From: Novacetimonas cocois
GTDB taxonomy: Bacteria > Pseudomonadota > Alphaproteobacteria > Acetobacterales > Acetobacteraceae
Assembly (NCBI RefSeq): GCF_003311635.1
Contig: NZ_QEXL01000007.1
Location: 597 to 49,359, forward strand
Reading direction: 5' to 3'
Length of the DNA stretch: 48,763 nucleotides
Each line of letters starts with the position of its first letter. The stretch's first letter is position 1. Of the stretch, positions 32,585 through 40,956 are shown in pieces. The notes under the pieces were generated by a model. That model was not told the DNA's origin. It ran no database searches and was given only the letters and a program-made list of their open reading frames with translations. The position numbers and the translations under genes are program-made.

Positions 32585-33013
32585 ATGAACGAACGTTACA
32601 GATTCGCTGATTTTGACGAGATCATAAAGCAGTTCCCCGACCAGTCGGACACGCTGATCGTCGATGCCTACCTGAGCGATTCGGCGGAGGCGAGCATGCG
32701 GCTGTTCCGCATCTACCATCCCCTGCCCCGTCATTATCATACACAGTGCGACGAACACCTGCTGCTGCTGCGTGGGGAACTGGAATTCCTGATCGAGGAC
32801 GAACCGCCACGCACCCTGCGCGCGGGGCAGATGGTCTCGTTCCTGCGCAATGTCGTGCATGGGGTGCGACCGATCGGCACAGCGCCGGTGGTCTTCTTCG
32901 CCGCCGACACCCCGCGCCGTGCGCCTGATGACGTGCATTTCGTGGACCCCGAGGCCACGAAGGGGTTGAAATTCGTCAGCCACCTGAAGAATTACGCCAA
33001 CACCCTCGCCTGA
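32585..33013 (+). CDS. Cupin-domain protein
   Basis: 142 aa. One cupin fold: LPRHYHTQCDEHLLLLRGELEFLI supplies motif 1 (His and Glu ligands), with the partner motif near VVHGVRPIGTAPVVFF. Such single cupins bind a divalent metal and act as small enzymes or sugar/ligand sensors; the exact job cannot be told. GGGAGG lies about 8 nt before the start. It is monocistronic, flanked on both sides by palindromic repeats (copies 4 and 5). Confidence 0.8.
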   Translation: MNERYRFADFDEIIKQFPDQSDTLIVDAYLSDSAEASMRLFRIYHPLPRHYHTQCDEHLLLLRGELEFLIEDEPPRTLRAGQMVSFLRNVVHGVRPIGTAPVVFFAADTPRRAPDDVHFVDPEATKGLKFVSHLKNYANTLA

Positions 33014-33065
33014 TCCTCGTCCGGCGCCGTTTGAAACGACCGGTCCAACAATACCCTGAAATCAT

Positions 33066-33147
33066 AAAAGTTTTTGGGTGTCGCCTTTTTTCAAAAAGGT
33101 GACGTCCTTTGAAGCTTTTTTAAAAAAGCTTCACAAAAAACTTTTAT
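33066..33147 (-). repeat. Dispersed palindromic repeat, copy 5
   Basis: AAAAGTTTTTGGGTGTCGCC, then GCCTTTTTTCAAAAAGG, then GAAGCTTTTTTAAAAAAGCTTC and an AAAAAACTTTT end; opposite orientation to copies 3 and 4. It lies between the convergent cupin and pqiC genes. Confidence 0.85.
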
Positions 33148-33242
33148 CTTATCAATAGGTTGCCTTCAAACAGTCTCCAAGACCATGAAAGCCGGCATGG
33201 GGCCGGACAGGTGCCCGATCCCCCATGCGGCGGCCTGCCACG

Positions 33243-33893
33243 TCAGCGCGCGTGACGGGTGGTGGTCTCTTCTGCCGGCAGGGCGCGCAGGCGCTGCGCC
33301 GCGCTGTCGGCCACCTGCCCCAGAAGCTGGCTCAGCCCCGCGACCATGGCGGTCGTGCCGCTGCCCGAACTGGTGGCAAGGGAGAAAGGCTGCGCCGTGC
33401 CCTGTTCAGGATCGCCCGCGCGATGGACCGACAGCGTGCCCGACAGCCGTACCTCCCCCGAAGCATCGCGGGCGAACTGCGTCACGTCGAGTTCGACGAA
33501 CGCCTTCGCCGGCATGCTGGTGGCGTTGTTCTGCGCAAAGATGCTGCTGCCCGGCAGGCGCTGCTGCAGGTCGGATGTCAGGGTATCGCCGATCATCTGG
33601 GGCAGCGGCTCGCTCCACGATGCGCCGGACAGGGTGGTCAGGCTGTAATTCGCCTGCTGTCCCACGATATGGTCGCGATCCAGCGCGGGCGGCACGCCGG
33701 GGGTACGGACCTCGACCACGGCGGGGGCCTGTCCCACGGCGCTGCCCTGCGTCGGGGCGAGGCTGTAGAGCGTCGGGTCCGCCGATCCGCAGGCCGCCAG
33801 CAGCGGGGTCGCCGCCGCCAGCGCCAGTGCCGCGCGCCGGACGGCACGCCCCGGCTGTGTGGTGCCGTTCATGAAGCTCAAGGGCCAGGTCAT
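33243..33893 (-). CDS. pqiC: PqiC-type lipoprotein of the PqiABC lipid transporter
   Basis: 216 aa. A lipobox LLAAC ends the signal peptide (about residues 20-35), followed by GSADPTLYSLAPT, the usual opening of the ABC_trans_aux/PqiC family, which forms an outer-membrane lipoprotein cap on the PqiB tunnel. The start at 33893 lies 4 nt after the pqiB stop; an internal ATG at 33872 (MNGTTQPGRAV) gives a more normal signal peptide and may be the true start. Confidence 0.85.
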   Translation of the reverse strand: MTWPLSFMNGTTQPGRAVRRAALALAAATPLLAACGSADPTLYSLAPTQGSAVGQAPAVVEVRTPGVPPALDRDHIVGQQANYSLTTLSGASWSEPLPQMIGDTLTSDLQQRLPGSSIFAQNNATSMPAKAFVELDVTQFARDASGEVRLSGTLSVHRAGDPEQGTAQPFSLATSSGSGTTAMVAGLSQLLGQVADSAAQRLRALPAEETTTRHAR

Positions 33894-33897
33894 CGCA

Positions 33898-35565
33898 TTA
33901 TCGTCCCGTAATCAGCGCCGAGGGATGGCGGGTAAGGAAGTCGGACAGGAACCGCAGCGAACGCGCCGCCTCGTTAAGCTGCACGACCATCTGTTGCAGG
34001 TTGCGGTGGAAGTCCGTGTCGCCGCCATAGCTGGACAGCAGCGAATTCGCGTTCTTCAGCGTGGAATCCAGCCCCGCCAGCAGTTGCGGCATCCGCGCCC
34101 GCGCATCGTGGGAGATGACCTGCAGGTTCTCCATCGATGCCCGCAGCGACGCCAGCCCCTGACGCATGTCGGCGCTGTTGATGCGGGCATCCGCATGGGC
34201 CAGCAGGTTGTTCAGGTTTTCGCCCACCTGCGTCAGCGGCATCGCCGCGACCTTGTCCGTAATGGTGGACACCGAATCCATGATGCCCGCCATGCCGCCC
34301 GCCTGCCCCGGCAGGACCAGCGCGTCGCCTTCCTGCGTCATGGCGGCGGGGCGCGCGTTCTTGACGAAGGTCAGCGCGATTTCGGATTCGCCGGTCAGGA
34401 AGCTCGCGCTCTGGACCGAGGCGCGAAGCCCGTTCGCCACCTGCGTATGCAGCAGGCTGCGCAGGGCGTCGGCAGGGACCTCCTGGTCATTCAGCACGCG
34501 TTCGGGCTGCAGTTCCATGGCCACGCGCACCCGCGCCTGTCCGGTATGGGGGTCAACCAGCAGCTTCACGTCGTCGATCATGCCGACCTGAATGCCGAAC
34601 ATGGTCATGCGCCCGCCCTTCGTCAGGCCCGAAACGGGACTGGTAAGGTAGGTGACAAGGGGGATGCGTTCGCGATACCCGGCGGCATCGGCCTCCTCCT
34701 GGCTGTCATACAGGCGAAAGACGGTGCCGGAATTGGGCTGCACCAGCTGTTCATCGCGCGCATCGGGCGGCGCGAAGGCGATGCCGCCCGACAGAAGCGC
34801 CTGCAGCGACTGGAGCTTGACCTTCAGCCCGCCCGCGCCAAGCCCGACCTGCACGCCCGAGACGTTCCAGAAACGCGTGTCAGTGCGCAGGTACTGGTCA
34901 TACGGGGCCTGCACGAAAATCTGCACCTTGATCGGCCCGCGGCCGCCCGGCGGCAGGGTATAGCCCAGCACCTCGCCCGCGACGACATCGCGGAAGAAGA
35001 TCGGCGCCCCCTGCCCGATGGAGCCGAGGCTGGGCGTCATCAGGGTATAGGTATGGCCCGGCTGGTCCGAACGCACGCCCGGCGGCGATTCCAGCCCCTT
35101 GAAGAACGTGGTGTGGCGCCCGCCGGGTTCGCCGGGGTCCATGGCGATATAGGCCCCGGACATCACGGTTTCCAGCCCGGTGATGCTGGCGCCGTTGATG
35201 CGCGGGCGCACCACCCAGAACCGCGCATGGTCGGTCATCATCCGCGACGCGGCCGAGGTCATGCGCACCCCGACCTCCACATGGTGCATGTCATCGCTCA
35301 GCCGGATCGATTCCACCGTGCCGAGGGAGACGGACTTGCTCTTCACCTCGGTCTGGCCGCTGGTCAGGCCGTCGGCGGTGTCGAAGGTGATGGTGATGAC
35401 CGGCCCGCGTGTCGTCAGGCCGCGCCAGCCAAGGTAGCCCGCAATCAGCAGGGCGACGATGGGAACCAGCCAGATGACGGAAAACTGGTATGTGCGCGTT
35501 TCGGACTGCGGGATGGAAGTCTGCGACCGCCCGTTCCGGGGATCGTTCGGGGTATCGTCGTTCAC
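33898..35565 (-). CDS. pqiB: PqiB, three-MCE-domain periplasmic tunnel protein
   Basis: 555 aa. One N-terminal TM helix (FSVIWLVPIVALLIAGYLGW, about 28-47) and then three MCE/MlaD domains (starting near GPVITITFDTADGL, HTYTLMTPSLGSIGQGAPIFF and VTYLTSPVSGLTKGGRMTMFG), ending in a helical region that forms the tunnel needle. PqiB spans the periplasm and carries lipids between membranes, protecting envelope integrity. Its ATG overlaps the pqiA stop (ATGA at 35562-35565). Confidence 0.93.
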   Translation of the reverse strand: MNDDTPNDPRNGRSQTSIPQSETRTYQFSVIWLVPIVALLIAGYLGWRGLTTRGPVITITFDTADGLTSGQTEVKSKSVSLGTVESIRLSDDMHHVEVGVRMTSAASRMMTDHARFWVVRPRINGASITGLETVMSGAYIAMDPGEPGGRHTTFFKGLESPPGVRSDQPGHTYTLMTPSLGSIGQGAPIFFRDVVAGEVLGYTLPPGGRGPIKVQIFVQAPYDQYLRTDTRFWNVSGVQVGLGAGGLKVKLQSLQALLSGGIAFAPPDARDEQLVQPNSGTVFRLYDSQEEADAAGYRERIPLVTYLTSPVSGLTKGGRMTMFGIQVGMIDDVKLLVDPHTGQARVRVAMELQPERVLNDQEVPADALRSLLHTQVANGLRASVQSASFLTGESEIALTFVKNARPAAMTQEGDALVLPGQAGGMAGIMDSVSTITDKVAAMPLTQVGENLNNLLAHADARINSADMRQGLASLRASMENLQVISHDARARMPQLLAGLDSTLKNANSLLSSYGGDTDFHRNLQQMVVQLNEAARSLRFLSDFLTRHPSALITGR

Positions 35566-37073
35566 GCCTGATTCGGCTCCATATTGGCGGGACGGGGGGT
35601 CGCCGCGGACTTGGTTGATGCGGGGCCGGACGGCCCCTGCGTGGTGTCGCCGTCATGCGCCGTCAGCACGGCGCGGGGAAGCCCGTCGACCAGCGTGCCG
35701 TTCATGCCGGCCGCGTCCCACATGATGCGTGGGTCAAAGCTCCATGCCGCAAGCAGCGTCAGCACCACCACGGCGGCGAACGCCACCATCCCGGCATTGG
35801 CGGTCACTGTCGCCATGGCGTTGAAGCGCACGACCGCGACAAGGATGGAAATCATGAAGACGTCGATCATGGACCACCGGCCCACCATGTCGACAAGCCG
35901 GAACAGGCGCGTGCGCCGCACCAGCCCCTGCCGCGCGCCGCGCCACGTCATGGCGACCATGGTGGCAAGGCTGACGATCTTGAGCATCGGGACGGTGATG
36001 CTGGCGAAAAAGACCAGAAGCGACAGCGGGATCATGCCGTCGCTCCATAACTCCAGCGCGCCTTCGATGATGGTGTGGCCCCCGCCGCCGCCCATGCGCA
36101 TGAAGGTCATGACCGGGTACAGGTTGGCCGGGATATAGAACGTGACCGCCGCGATCAGGTACGCCGTGGTGCGCGTCAGCGACTGCGGCGCGCGGCGCCA
36201 GACACTGTGGCCGCAGCGCGGGCACGCGCCGACGCAGTGCAGGTTGCTGACGGGATGCTCCATCTCCCCCACCAGGCCGCATGAGGGACATGCGACAAGG
36301 CGTTCGACGGGGGGCATGCCGACATCCCCCACATGGACGTACTCGACCGGCACGGCCTCCCCATCCTCCAGCCGGGCCAGGGAATCCACGCGGCGGTGTT
36401 TCCAGATCCGTTCGGTATCGAGGGTCGAATCGGTCACCGCCATCGTCAGCATCAGCCCGCCGATCAGATAGACGGCAGGCCCGACATCGACATGCGCCAT
36501 GTCCGTCAGCTTGGTATAGGCGACGAAGATGCCGAGGATATAGACCTCCACCATCGACCAGGGCCGCAGCTTTTCATACCAGATCAGGATGGCCGGCGCC
36601 CAGTTGGGCAGGGTGGGACGCGTCCCGGCGTACAGGATGGCGAACATCAGGGCGATGGCGACGGCGGGCGCCATGATGGTCACGGCGCCCACCAGCACCC
36701 CGGCCTCCCCCCAGCCTTCGTGCATCAGTTCCATCGGCCCGGTCAGCAGGTCGACGGTGCGTTCGCGCCCATAGACATTCAGCGTCATGAGCGAGGACGC
36801 CAGCGCCGCGAGGTAGAAGGCGGCCGAGCTGATGCAGAACGCCAGCGGCGCCGCCACCGGCGCGGTCCGCCTGCGCCGCTGCAGGTGCTGCCCGCAGCGC
36901 GGGCATGCCGCAAGCTGTCCCGGCTGCAGTTCGGGAACGTGCTGGTACAGCCCGCAGCCCGGACATTCCGCCAGTCCGCCGATGACACGCACATGCTGCA
37001 CGGGCGGCATCGGCGCGGGCCCGACCGACTGACAGCCAAGCCGGGCGGGAAGGGTCGTGATGAAAGTTCTCAT
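35562..37073 (-). CDS. pqiA: PqiA, inner-membrane protein with two zinc-ribbon/TM modules
   Basis: 503 aa from ATG 37073 (MRTFITTLPARLG). Two repeated modules, each with a CxxC...CxxC zinc ribbon (CPGCGLYQHVP...CPRCGQHL near residue 35; CPSCGLVGEME...CPRCGHSVW near 275) and four TM helices. PqiA works with PqiB and PqiC in lipid transport and membrane protection. The frame is open to a TTG at 37091 but has no RBS there. A 95-nt gap separates it from the tRNA-Thr gene. Confidence 0.92.
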   Translation of the reverse strand: MRTFITTLPARLGCQSVGPAPMPPVQHVRVIGGLAECPGCGLYQHVPELQPGQLAACPRCGQHLQRRRRTAPVAAPLAFCISSAAFYLAALASSLMTLNVYGRERTVDLLTGPMELMHEGWGEAGVLVGAVTIMAPAVAIALMFAILYAGTRPTLPNWAPAILIWYEKLRPWSMVEVYILGIFVAYTKLTDMAHVDVGPAVYLIGGLMLTMAVTDSTLDTERIWKHRRVDSLARLEDGEAVPVEYVHVGDVGMPPVERLVACPSCGLVGEMEHPVSNLHCVGACPRCGHSVWRRAPQSLTRTTAYLIAAVTFYIPANLYPVMTFMRMGGGGGHTIIEGALELWSDGMIPLSLLVFFASITVPMLKIVSLATMVAMTWRGARQGLVRRTRLFRLVDMVGRWSMIDVFMISILVAVVRFNAMATVTANAGMVAFAAVVVLTLLAAWSFDPRIMWDAAGMNGTLVDGLPRAVLTAHDGDTTQGPSGPASTKSAATPRPANMEPNQA

Positions 37074-37168
37074 GCCAGCGCCACCATACAACGCGAATTA
37101 AATTGAGGAATGGTGCATTTGGCATATTGCATCCGCGTCCAACGTCGGATATCAAGCGCACAACTTCC

Positions 37169-37243
37169 GCCGACATAGCTCAGGGGTAGAGCAACTGATT
37201 CGTAATCAGTAGGCCCTCGGTTCAATTCCGAGTGTCGGCACCA
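37169..37243 (+). tRNA. tRNA-Thr (CGT)
   Basis: 75 nt with CCA. Acceptor GCCGACA/TGTCGGC, anticodon stem ACTGA/TCAGT with loop TTCGTAA (anticodon CGT), T-arm CGGTTCAATTCCG. Confidence 0.95.
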
Positions 37244-37504
37244 TTTTTCCCAAAATCAGGTAATTATTCCTAATGCCCCTACAGGGGCACACGGGGTCGC
37301 GCGCAATTCGTGACAGGACAGCCCACGCGGGGCCGCGCGGGATGAACGTGTCCCTGCGCCCGCGCCTGCCGGCACGGGGAATGGCGCAATATTATGTAAC
37401 AAAATTTTGGCCCGCGCCATGCCGAAACCGGACGCGGGACTCCGTCCTGTCCCGCCCGTTTCACCGCGCGGGCGTCGTGCCCCCGCTGTCGGGATGCCCG
37501 TCCT

Positions 37505-37960
37505 TCAGTTTCCCGTATGCTTGCGCAGAAGCGGGATGGCATGCGGTCCCTCCGCCACGGCAGCGTTGAGGAGGTCGCGGCCAAGCCCCTTCAGCGTCAG
37601 GGGATGCATCGTCTGCAGCGAGGTCAGCAGGTCCTTGCGCTGCCCGTCCGACAGGCTGGCATCGTCCAGCACGCGCTGGCGCAGTGCCGCGACCGTGGTC
37701 GGGCCATCGAGCGTGATTTCCATGTTTTCGGGCCGGGCGAGGAAACGCCGCCCCGCATCGGTAATCGTGCAGGTCCCGCCCACCCGGAATCCCTGTGGCG
37801 TGGCGCTGACGCCGCCGGTGGACAGCCCCTGCAGTTCAAGGTCCAGCAGGTTACGGGCGCATTTCTGTTCATCACCGTCATGCAGGGAACCCGGGTCGAT
37901 CGTACCGCCCGCCTTTTCCATGCGCCGCAGCATTTCAACCTGCCAGTCACGATCAATCAC
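37505..37960 (-). CDS. Hypothetical protein with winged-helix-like segment
   Basis: 151 aa from GTG 37960 (MIDRDWQVEMLRRMEK) with GGAGGG 8 nt upstream. The first ~75 residues look like a winged helix: helix-rich start, LLDLELQGLSTGG, then a strand pair GTCTITDAGRRFL as in many 'TDAGRxxL' DNA-binding proteins. The C-terminal half (TVAALRQRVLDDASLSDGQRKDLL...) is helical. I do not know the family; phage or mobile-element regulators often look like this. It follows the AAA ATPase gene by 86 nt on the same strand. Confidence 0.6.
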   Translation of the reverse strand: MIDRDWQVEMLRRMEKAGGTIDPGSLHDGDEQKCARNLLDLELQGLSTGGVSATPQGFRVGGTCTITDAGRRFLARPENMEITLDGPTTVAALRQRVLDDASLSDGQRKDLLTSLQTMHPLTLKGLGRDLLNAAVAEGPHAIPLLRKHTGN

Positions 37961-38046
37961 CCACGCGCCCTCCGCATATCATGTTGTAACATATATGGTT
38001 CGGGCTGACGCCGTTACAATTCCGCCGCCGCCATTTTCTCCTCCCG

Positions 38047-39060
38047 TCAGGCGCGGGGCCAGTGGCGCACCTGTTCGCGCAGGACAATTTCCACACAGCG
38101 GCGCAGCATGCGCATGTCGCCTGCGAAAACATTCTGCAGCTGCGCCAGTTCGTACGTCGACAGGTCGAACCAGCCGGGCTGCAGGTTCCGTTCGACCTCG
38201 ATTTCGCGCACGATGTTCCATGCCAGCGCGGGCACGTGTTCGACCGTCGGGGCCGGGACATGCACAACCGCGCAGCGCGACCGCAGCGGGGCGGGAATCG
38301 CCTCCAGCGAATTGGCGGTCATGACCCAGCGGATATGGCTGACATCGACGGGCACGTTCAGGAACACGTCGCGGAAGGTCCGGGCCTCCGCCAGGTCAAG
38401 GAACTGCAGCAGCGCGTCCTGTACCGTTCCGTTCCGGCATTCGCGCGGGGACTTGTCCACCTCGTCCATGATCATGCAGATATTGGCCATGCCGGTGCGG
38501 GCCATCGCCTCCAGCACGATGGAGGGCTTGGAATCGCCATAGGTCTGGTGCGTTCCCATCAGCGACAGGGCATCGGACATCGCGGCGACGTTCTGTTTGT
38601 GCACCGCATGTCCCATGGTCTCGTGATACAGGCGCGCAACCGTGGATTTGCCCGACCCCGGCGGCCCGACCAGCAGCACCGGGCGCATCCGTCCCGGCGT
38701 GCCCCATGCCATCAGTTCACGTTCGGCGTTCGCCATCGCCTCCACCGCGTCGGTCGCGTGGGGACAGGACTGCAGCGCAAGATCGATGCGGGATTCCACG
38801 AAATCCGGGACATGCAGCCTGAGCGGCTGTTCCAGCCGCCGCACGGAGGCATAGCGGTCCGGCATGCGGGCATTCCGGGGAATGGCGGGAAACGCGAACT
38901 CTTCAGGCAGGACGCGGATCATCCGGTCGGACGGCGGGACGGGATCGGCCTCCTCTTCGGCGGGGACGGACGCTTCATCCTCATCCGGCCAATACTTCAT
39001 CAGTACTTCGAGGGAGTCCGCGTCATCTGTGGCGGAACTGGAAAATCTTTTTCTGCTCAT
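38047..39060 (-). CDS. AAA+ ATPase, unknown function (Lon-like ATPase domain without protease)
   Basis: 337 aa from ATG 39060 (MSRKRFSSSATDD); an in-frame ATG at 39078 lacks an RBS. AAA+ motifs: Walker A VGPPGSGKST, Walker B NICMIMDEVDK, sensor 1 IRWVMTANS and arginine-finger-type APLRSRC. The first ~90 residues are acidic and divergent (YWPDEDEASVPAEEEADP). After the AAA core (about residues 125-300) there is no peptidase or nuclease domain, so it probably works on a partner. The neighbour downstream is the winged-helix-like protein. Function is unknown. Confidence 0.8.
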   Translation of the reverse strand: MSRKRFSSSATDDADSLEVLMKYWPDEDEASVPAEEEADPVPPSDRMIRVLPEEFAFPAIPRNARMPDRYASVRRLEQPLRLHVPDFVESRIDLALQSCPHATDAVEAMANAERELMAWGTPGRMRPVLLVGPPGSGKSTVARLYHETMGHAVHKQNVAAMSDALSLMGTHQTYGDSKPSIVLEAMARTGMANICMIMDEVDKSPRECRNGTVQDALLQFLDLAEARTFRDVFLNVPVDVSHIRWVMTANSLEAIPAPLRSRCAVVHVPAPTVEHVPALAWNIVREIEVERNLQPGWFDLSTYELAQLQNVFAGDMRMLRRCVEIVLREQVRHWPRA

Positions 39061-39452
39061 ATCATGATGCCCTGACATACTTGATCATGAAGGTTTTCCG
39101 GCTCGTGACAAGAGCAAAACGTATAGGCTTCGGCATGGGGCGGATCGCATGCCGGAACGGATGCGCGGGGCGGCGCATTCAGGTGGGATCATGCCCGCAG
39201 GATCCCGTCATCAGGAGACACGGGATACATGGGCGCGACGCAGCAGCATTCCGGTCAGCATCCGTGACATAAGTGCAGTGATCGGGGCGTAAAAGACAGA
39301 AGGCGGCACCCCCGGTGAAAGGAATGCCGCCAACCTGAGAACAGTCACAACCGTTCGGAAAAACAGCCGTTACTGTCCGTTATTAATGACACACGTGAAT
39401 AACCATACAACACAACTGTGGTAACAACGTGCTGAGGTCACATTATTGTAAC
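39061..39452. other. Gap with a stem-loop and AT-rich stretch
   Basis: 392 nt with no credible gene. It contains a GGCGGCA/TGCCGCC stem (39302-39331); read on the minus strand it is followed by a T-rich stretch and may be a weak terminator for the small gene at 39453. The 39370-39450 part is AT-rich. Confidence 0.4.
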
Positions 39453-39644
39453 TCATGCCTGATCCAGCGGATCCTCGTCGCCGTCGTTCTCACGCACGCT
39501 CCACCAGCCCGCCGACCACTGCGCGAATTCGGGGGTGTCTTCTTCATACGGGTTCTCGATCAGGGGCTGCCCCCCGACGGCGGCGGCCTTGCCCTTTGCC
39601 GTCGGGTCGTCGCTGGCGGGGGTGGCCGGGGTCTGCTGTGTCAT
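39453..39644 (-). CDS. Small protein with RMF/CrpP-like 'NPY...W..GW' motif
   Basis: 63 aa from ATG 39644 (MTQQTPATPASDD), with AAGGA 8 nt upstream. The first half is a polar Ala/Thr-rich tail; the second half reads ENPYEEDTPEFAQWSAGWWS and an acidic end. The NPY-x(5,8)-W-x(3)-GW pattern resembles ribosome modulation factor and related small proteins, but the basic residues that bind rRNA are largely absent, so function is open. Confidence 0.6.
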   Translation of the reverse strand: MTQQTPATPASDDPTAKGKAAAVGGQPLIENPYEEDTPEFAQWSAGWWSVRENDGDEDPLDQA

Positions 39645-39781
39645 TGCCTGTTTCCTTGCAACGTCTGCTGTATGCGCGTGAGATACCGCATGCACCCGCC
39701 TGCGTCAGCCCCATCCGTCGCCCGTGCGCCATGCGCGCCACGCGGCACGCAATCCCGAAGGACCATAATGGAACGCATGCC

Positions 39782-40207
39782 ATGATCGCGCGCCCGCCGA
39801 CGTCAGCCCCGCCGGCATCACCCCAATCGGGATCATCCCCGCCCGACGGAACGCCGGCCGCACGGTACGGCATGCGCAATGCGTGGTACCGCACCGATAC
39901 GTCGCGCGGATATTCCCACGGCGACGGCACGACGCGGGGCAGCGTGTTTCCCGATCCCCTGATCCGCCATGATGACACGGGGGATACGATGTGGCTGGAA
40001 CATGTCCGCGCCCATGATGGCCGCGGCGACCTGTTCTGGCTGATGTGGTACGACCGCGACGGACATCCCCGCCTGCGCAACAGCGCGATCATGGGGCCAC
40101 GCGACCTTGCCATCCTGCTGCGGGGACTGGGGCGGAGCCTGCCCGACGGGCACGTGCCGGAATCGGACGCTTCCCCCGTGGGGGACAATTCCGGTTCATC
40201 GCGATGA
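39782..40207 (+). CDS. Hypothetical protein
   Basis: 141 aa from ATG 39782 (MIARPPTSAPPASPQ). A Pro/Ser-rich N-terminus of about 30 residues precedes a compact region with many aromatic residues (GMRNAWYRTDTSRGYSHG, DLFWLMWYDRDGHPRL). No family is recognised and the RBS is weak. Codon use is GC-rich like the chromosome. A longer frame begins upstream without support. It diverges from the small protein gene at 39453-39644. Confidence 0.5.
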   Translation: MIARPPTSAPPASPQSGSSPPDGTPAARYGMRNAWYRTDTSRGYSHGDGTTRGSVFPDPLIRHDDTGDTMWLEHVRAHDGRGDLFWLMWYDRDGHPRLRNSAIMGPRDLAILLRGLGRSLPDGHVPESDASPVGDNSGSSR

Positions 40208-40893
40208 CAGGCAGGCGCCGATTCCGCCATTGCGGGTAAAAATCCGTTATCCTGCCAACAAAGATCCGGACACTTCCTTTACGCCCCGCGCACGGCGGCA
40301 TGATGGCCGCCGCCTTCCGCCATACGCTGGAAATGTTTTTTCGCTGTATTTTACGGCAACGTTCACAATCAATCCCGCCATTTCATCCGCATGGGAAAAG
40401 CCGGTCCCGGCGGCGGGTCACATTCCCGCCAGCCCCGGCATGACCAGGCCGGATCAGCGGGTGGTTTTATGCAACTGCTCTTTCATTGTATTTCAGTTGT
40501 TGAAAATGACTGCCGGACATAACAAACCAACATATTGATATATAACTGTTTTAATGGGACACAATATGACATCGGGTGTCCACCTCACGTTTACGTGATT
40601 ATCCGGACGCTTGTGGTTCACGATTTATCTATATACCAGTGGATATAGACATTCCGCTGTATCCGGCGGTTTTGTTCTTTCCTCGCCGATCCTTGCAACC
40701 GGCAGACTGGGGTGGTGACACGCAGATACGATTTTATCCCGGTACAGACGTTCAGAAACACGGTGAACAGATAACAGGAAATGCAGGATGCAACCCATTC
40801 CCTGTACCGTTCGGTCCTGCCTGCGGGACATGAACAGTCGCCGGACCACGCACCGGGATCAGCAACGCCGGACAAATGGGTAACCATGAAACT
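40208..40893. other. Long non-coding region upstream of the aldehyde dehydrogenase
   Basis: No credible gene in about 690 nt; open frames here lack RBSs and family similarity. The part from 40490 to 40660 is AT-rich and holds several inverted repeats: GGACAC...GTGTCC (40557-40581), TCACGT-TT-ACGTGA (40585-40598) and TCTATAT...ATATAGA (40628-40649). Confidence 0.5.
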
Positions 40894-40917
40894 GTATTTC
40901 ATATTCCCATGAAATAC
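40894..40917. promoter_or_regulatory. Perfect 9-bp inverted repeat, candidate operator of the aldehyde dehydrogenase gene
   Basis: GTATTTCAT and ATGAAATAC separated by 6 nt, ending 39 nt before the start codon and just upstream of a TATAAC (40932-40937) that could be the -10. This position suits an activator or repressor overlapping the -35. Confidence 0.5.
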
Positions 40918-40956
40918 GGACATGGACACTGTATAACAACCAAGGGAACATGGCTC

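Noticed and set aside
37274-37289. TGCCCC-TACA-GGGGCA stem after tRNA-Thr(CGT)
   Set aside because: Only 6 bp and no T-run; too weak to call a terminator.
39081-39272. 63-aa plus-strand frame
   Set aside because: No RBS, Arg/Gly-rich chance composition, no similarity to any family I know.
40576-40833. 85-aa frame in the long gap before the aldehyde dehydrogenase
   Set aside because: Covers the inverted-repeat cluster, no RBS, low-complexity chance frame.
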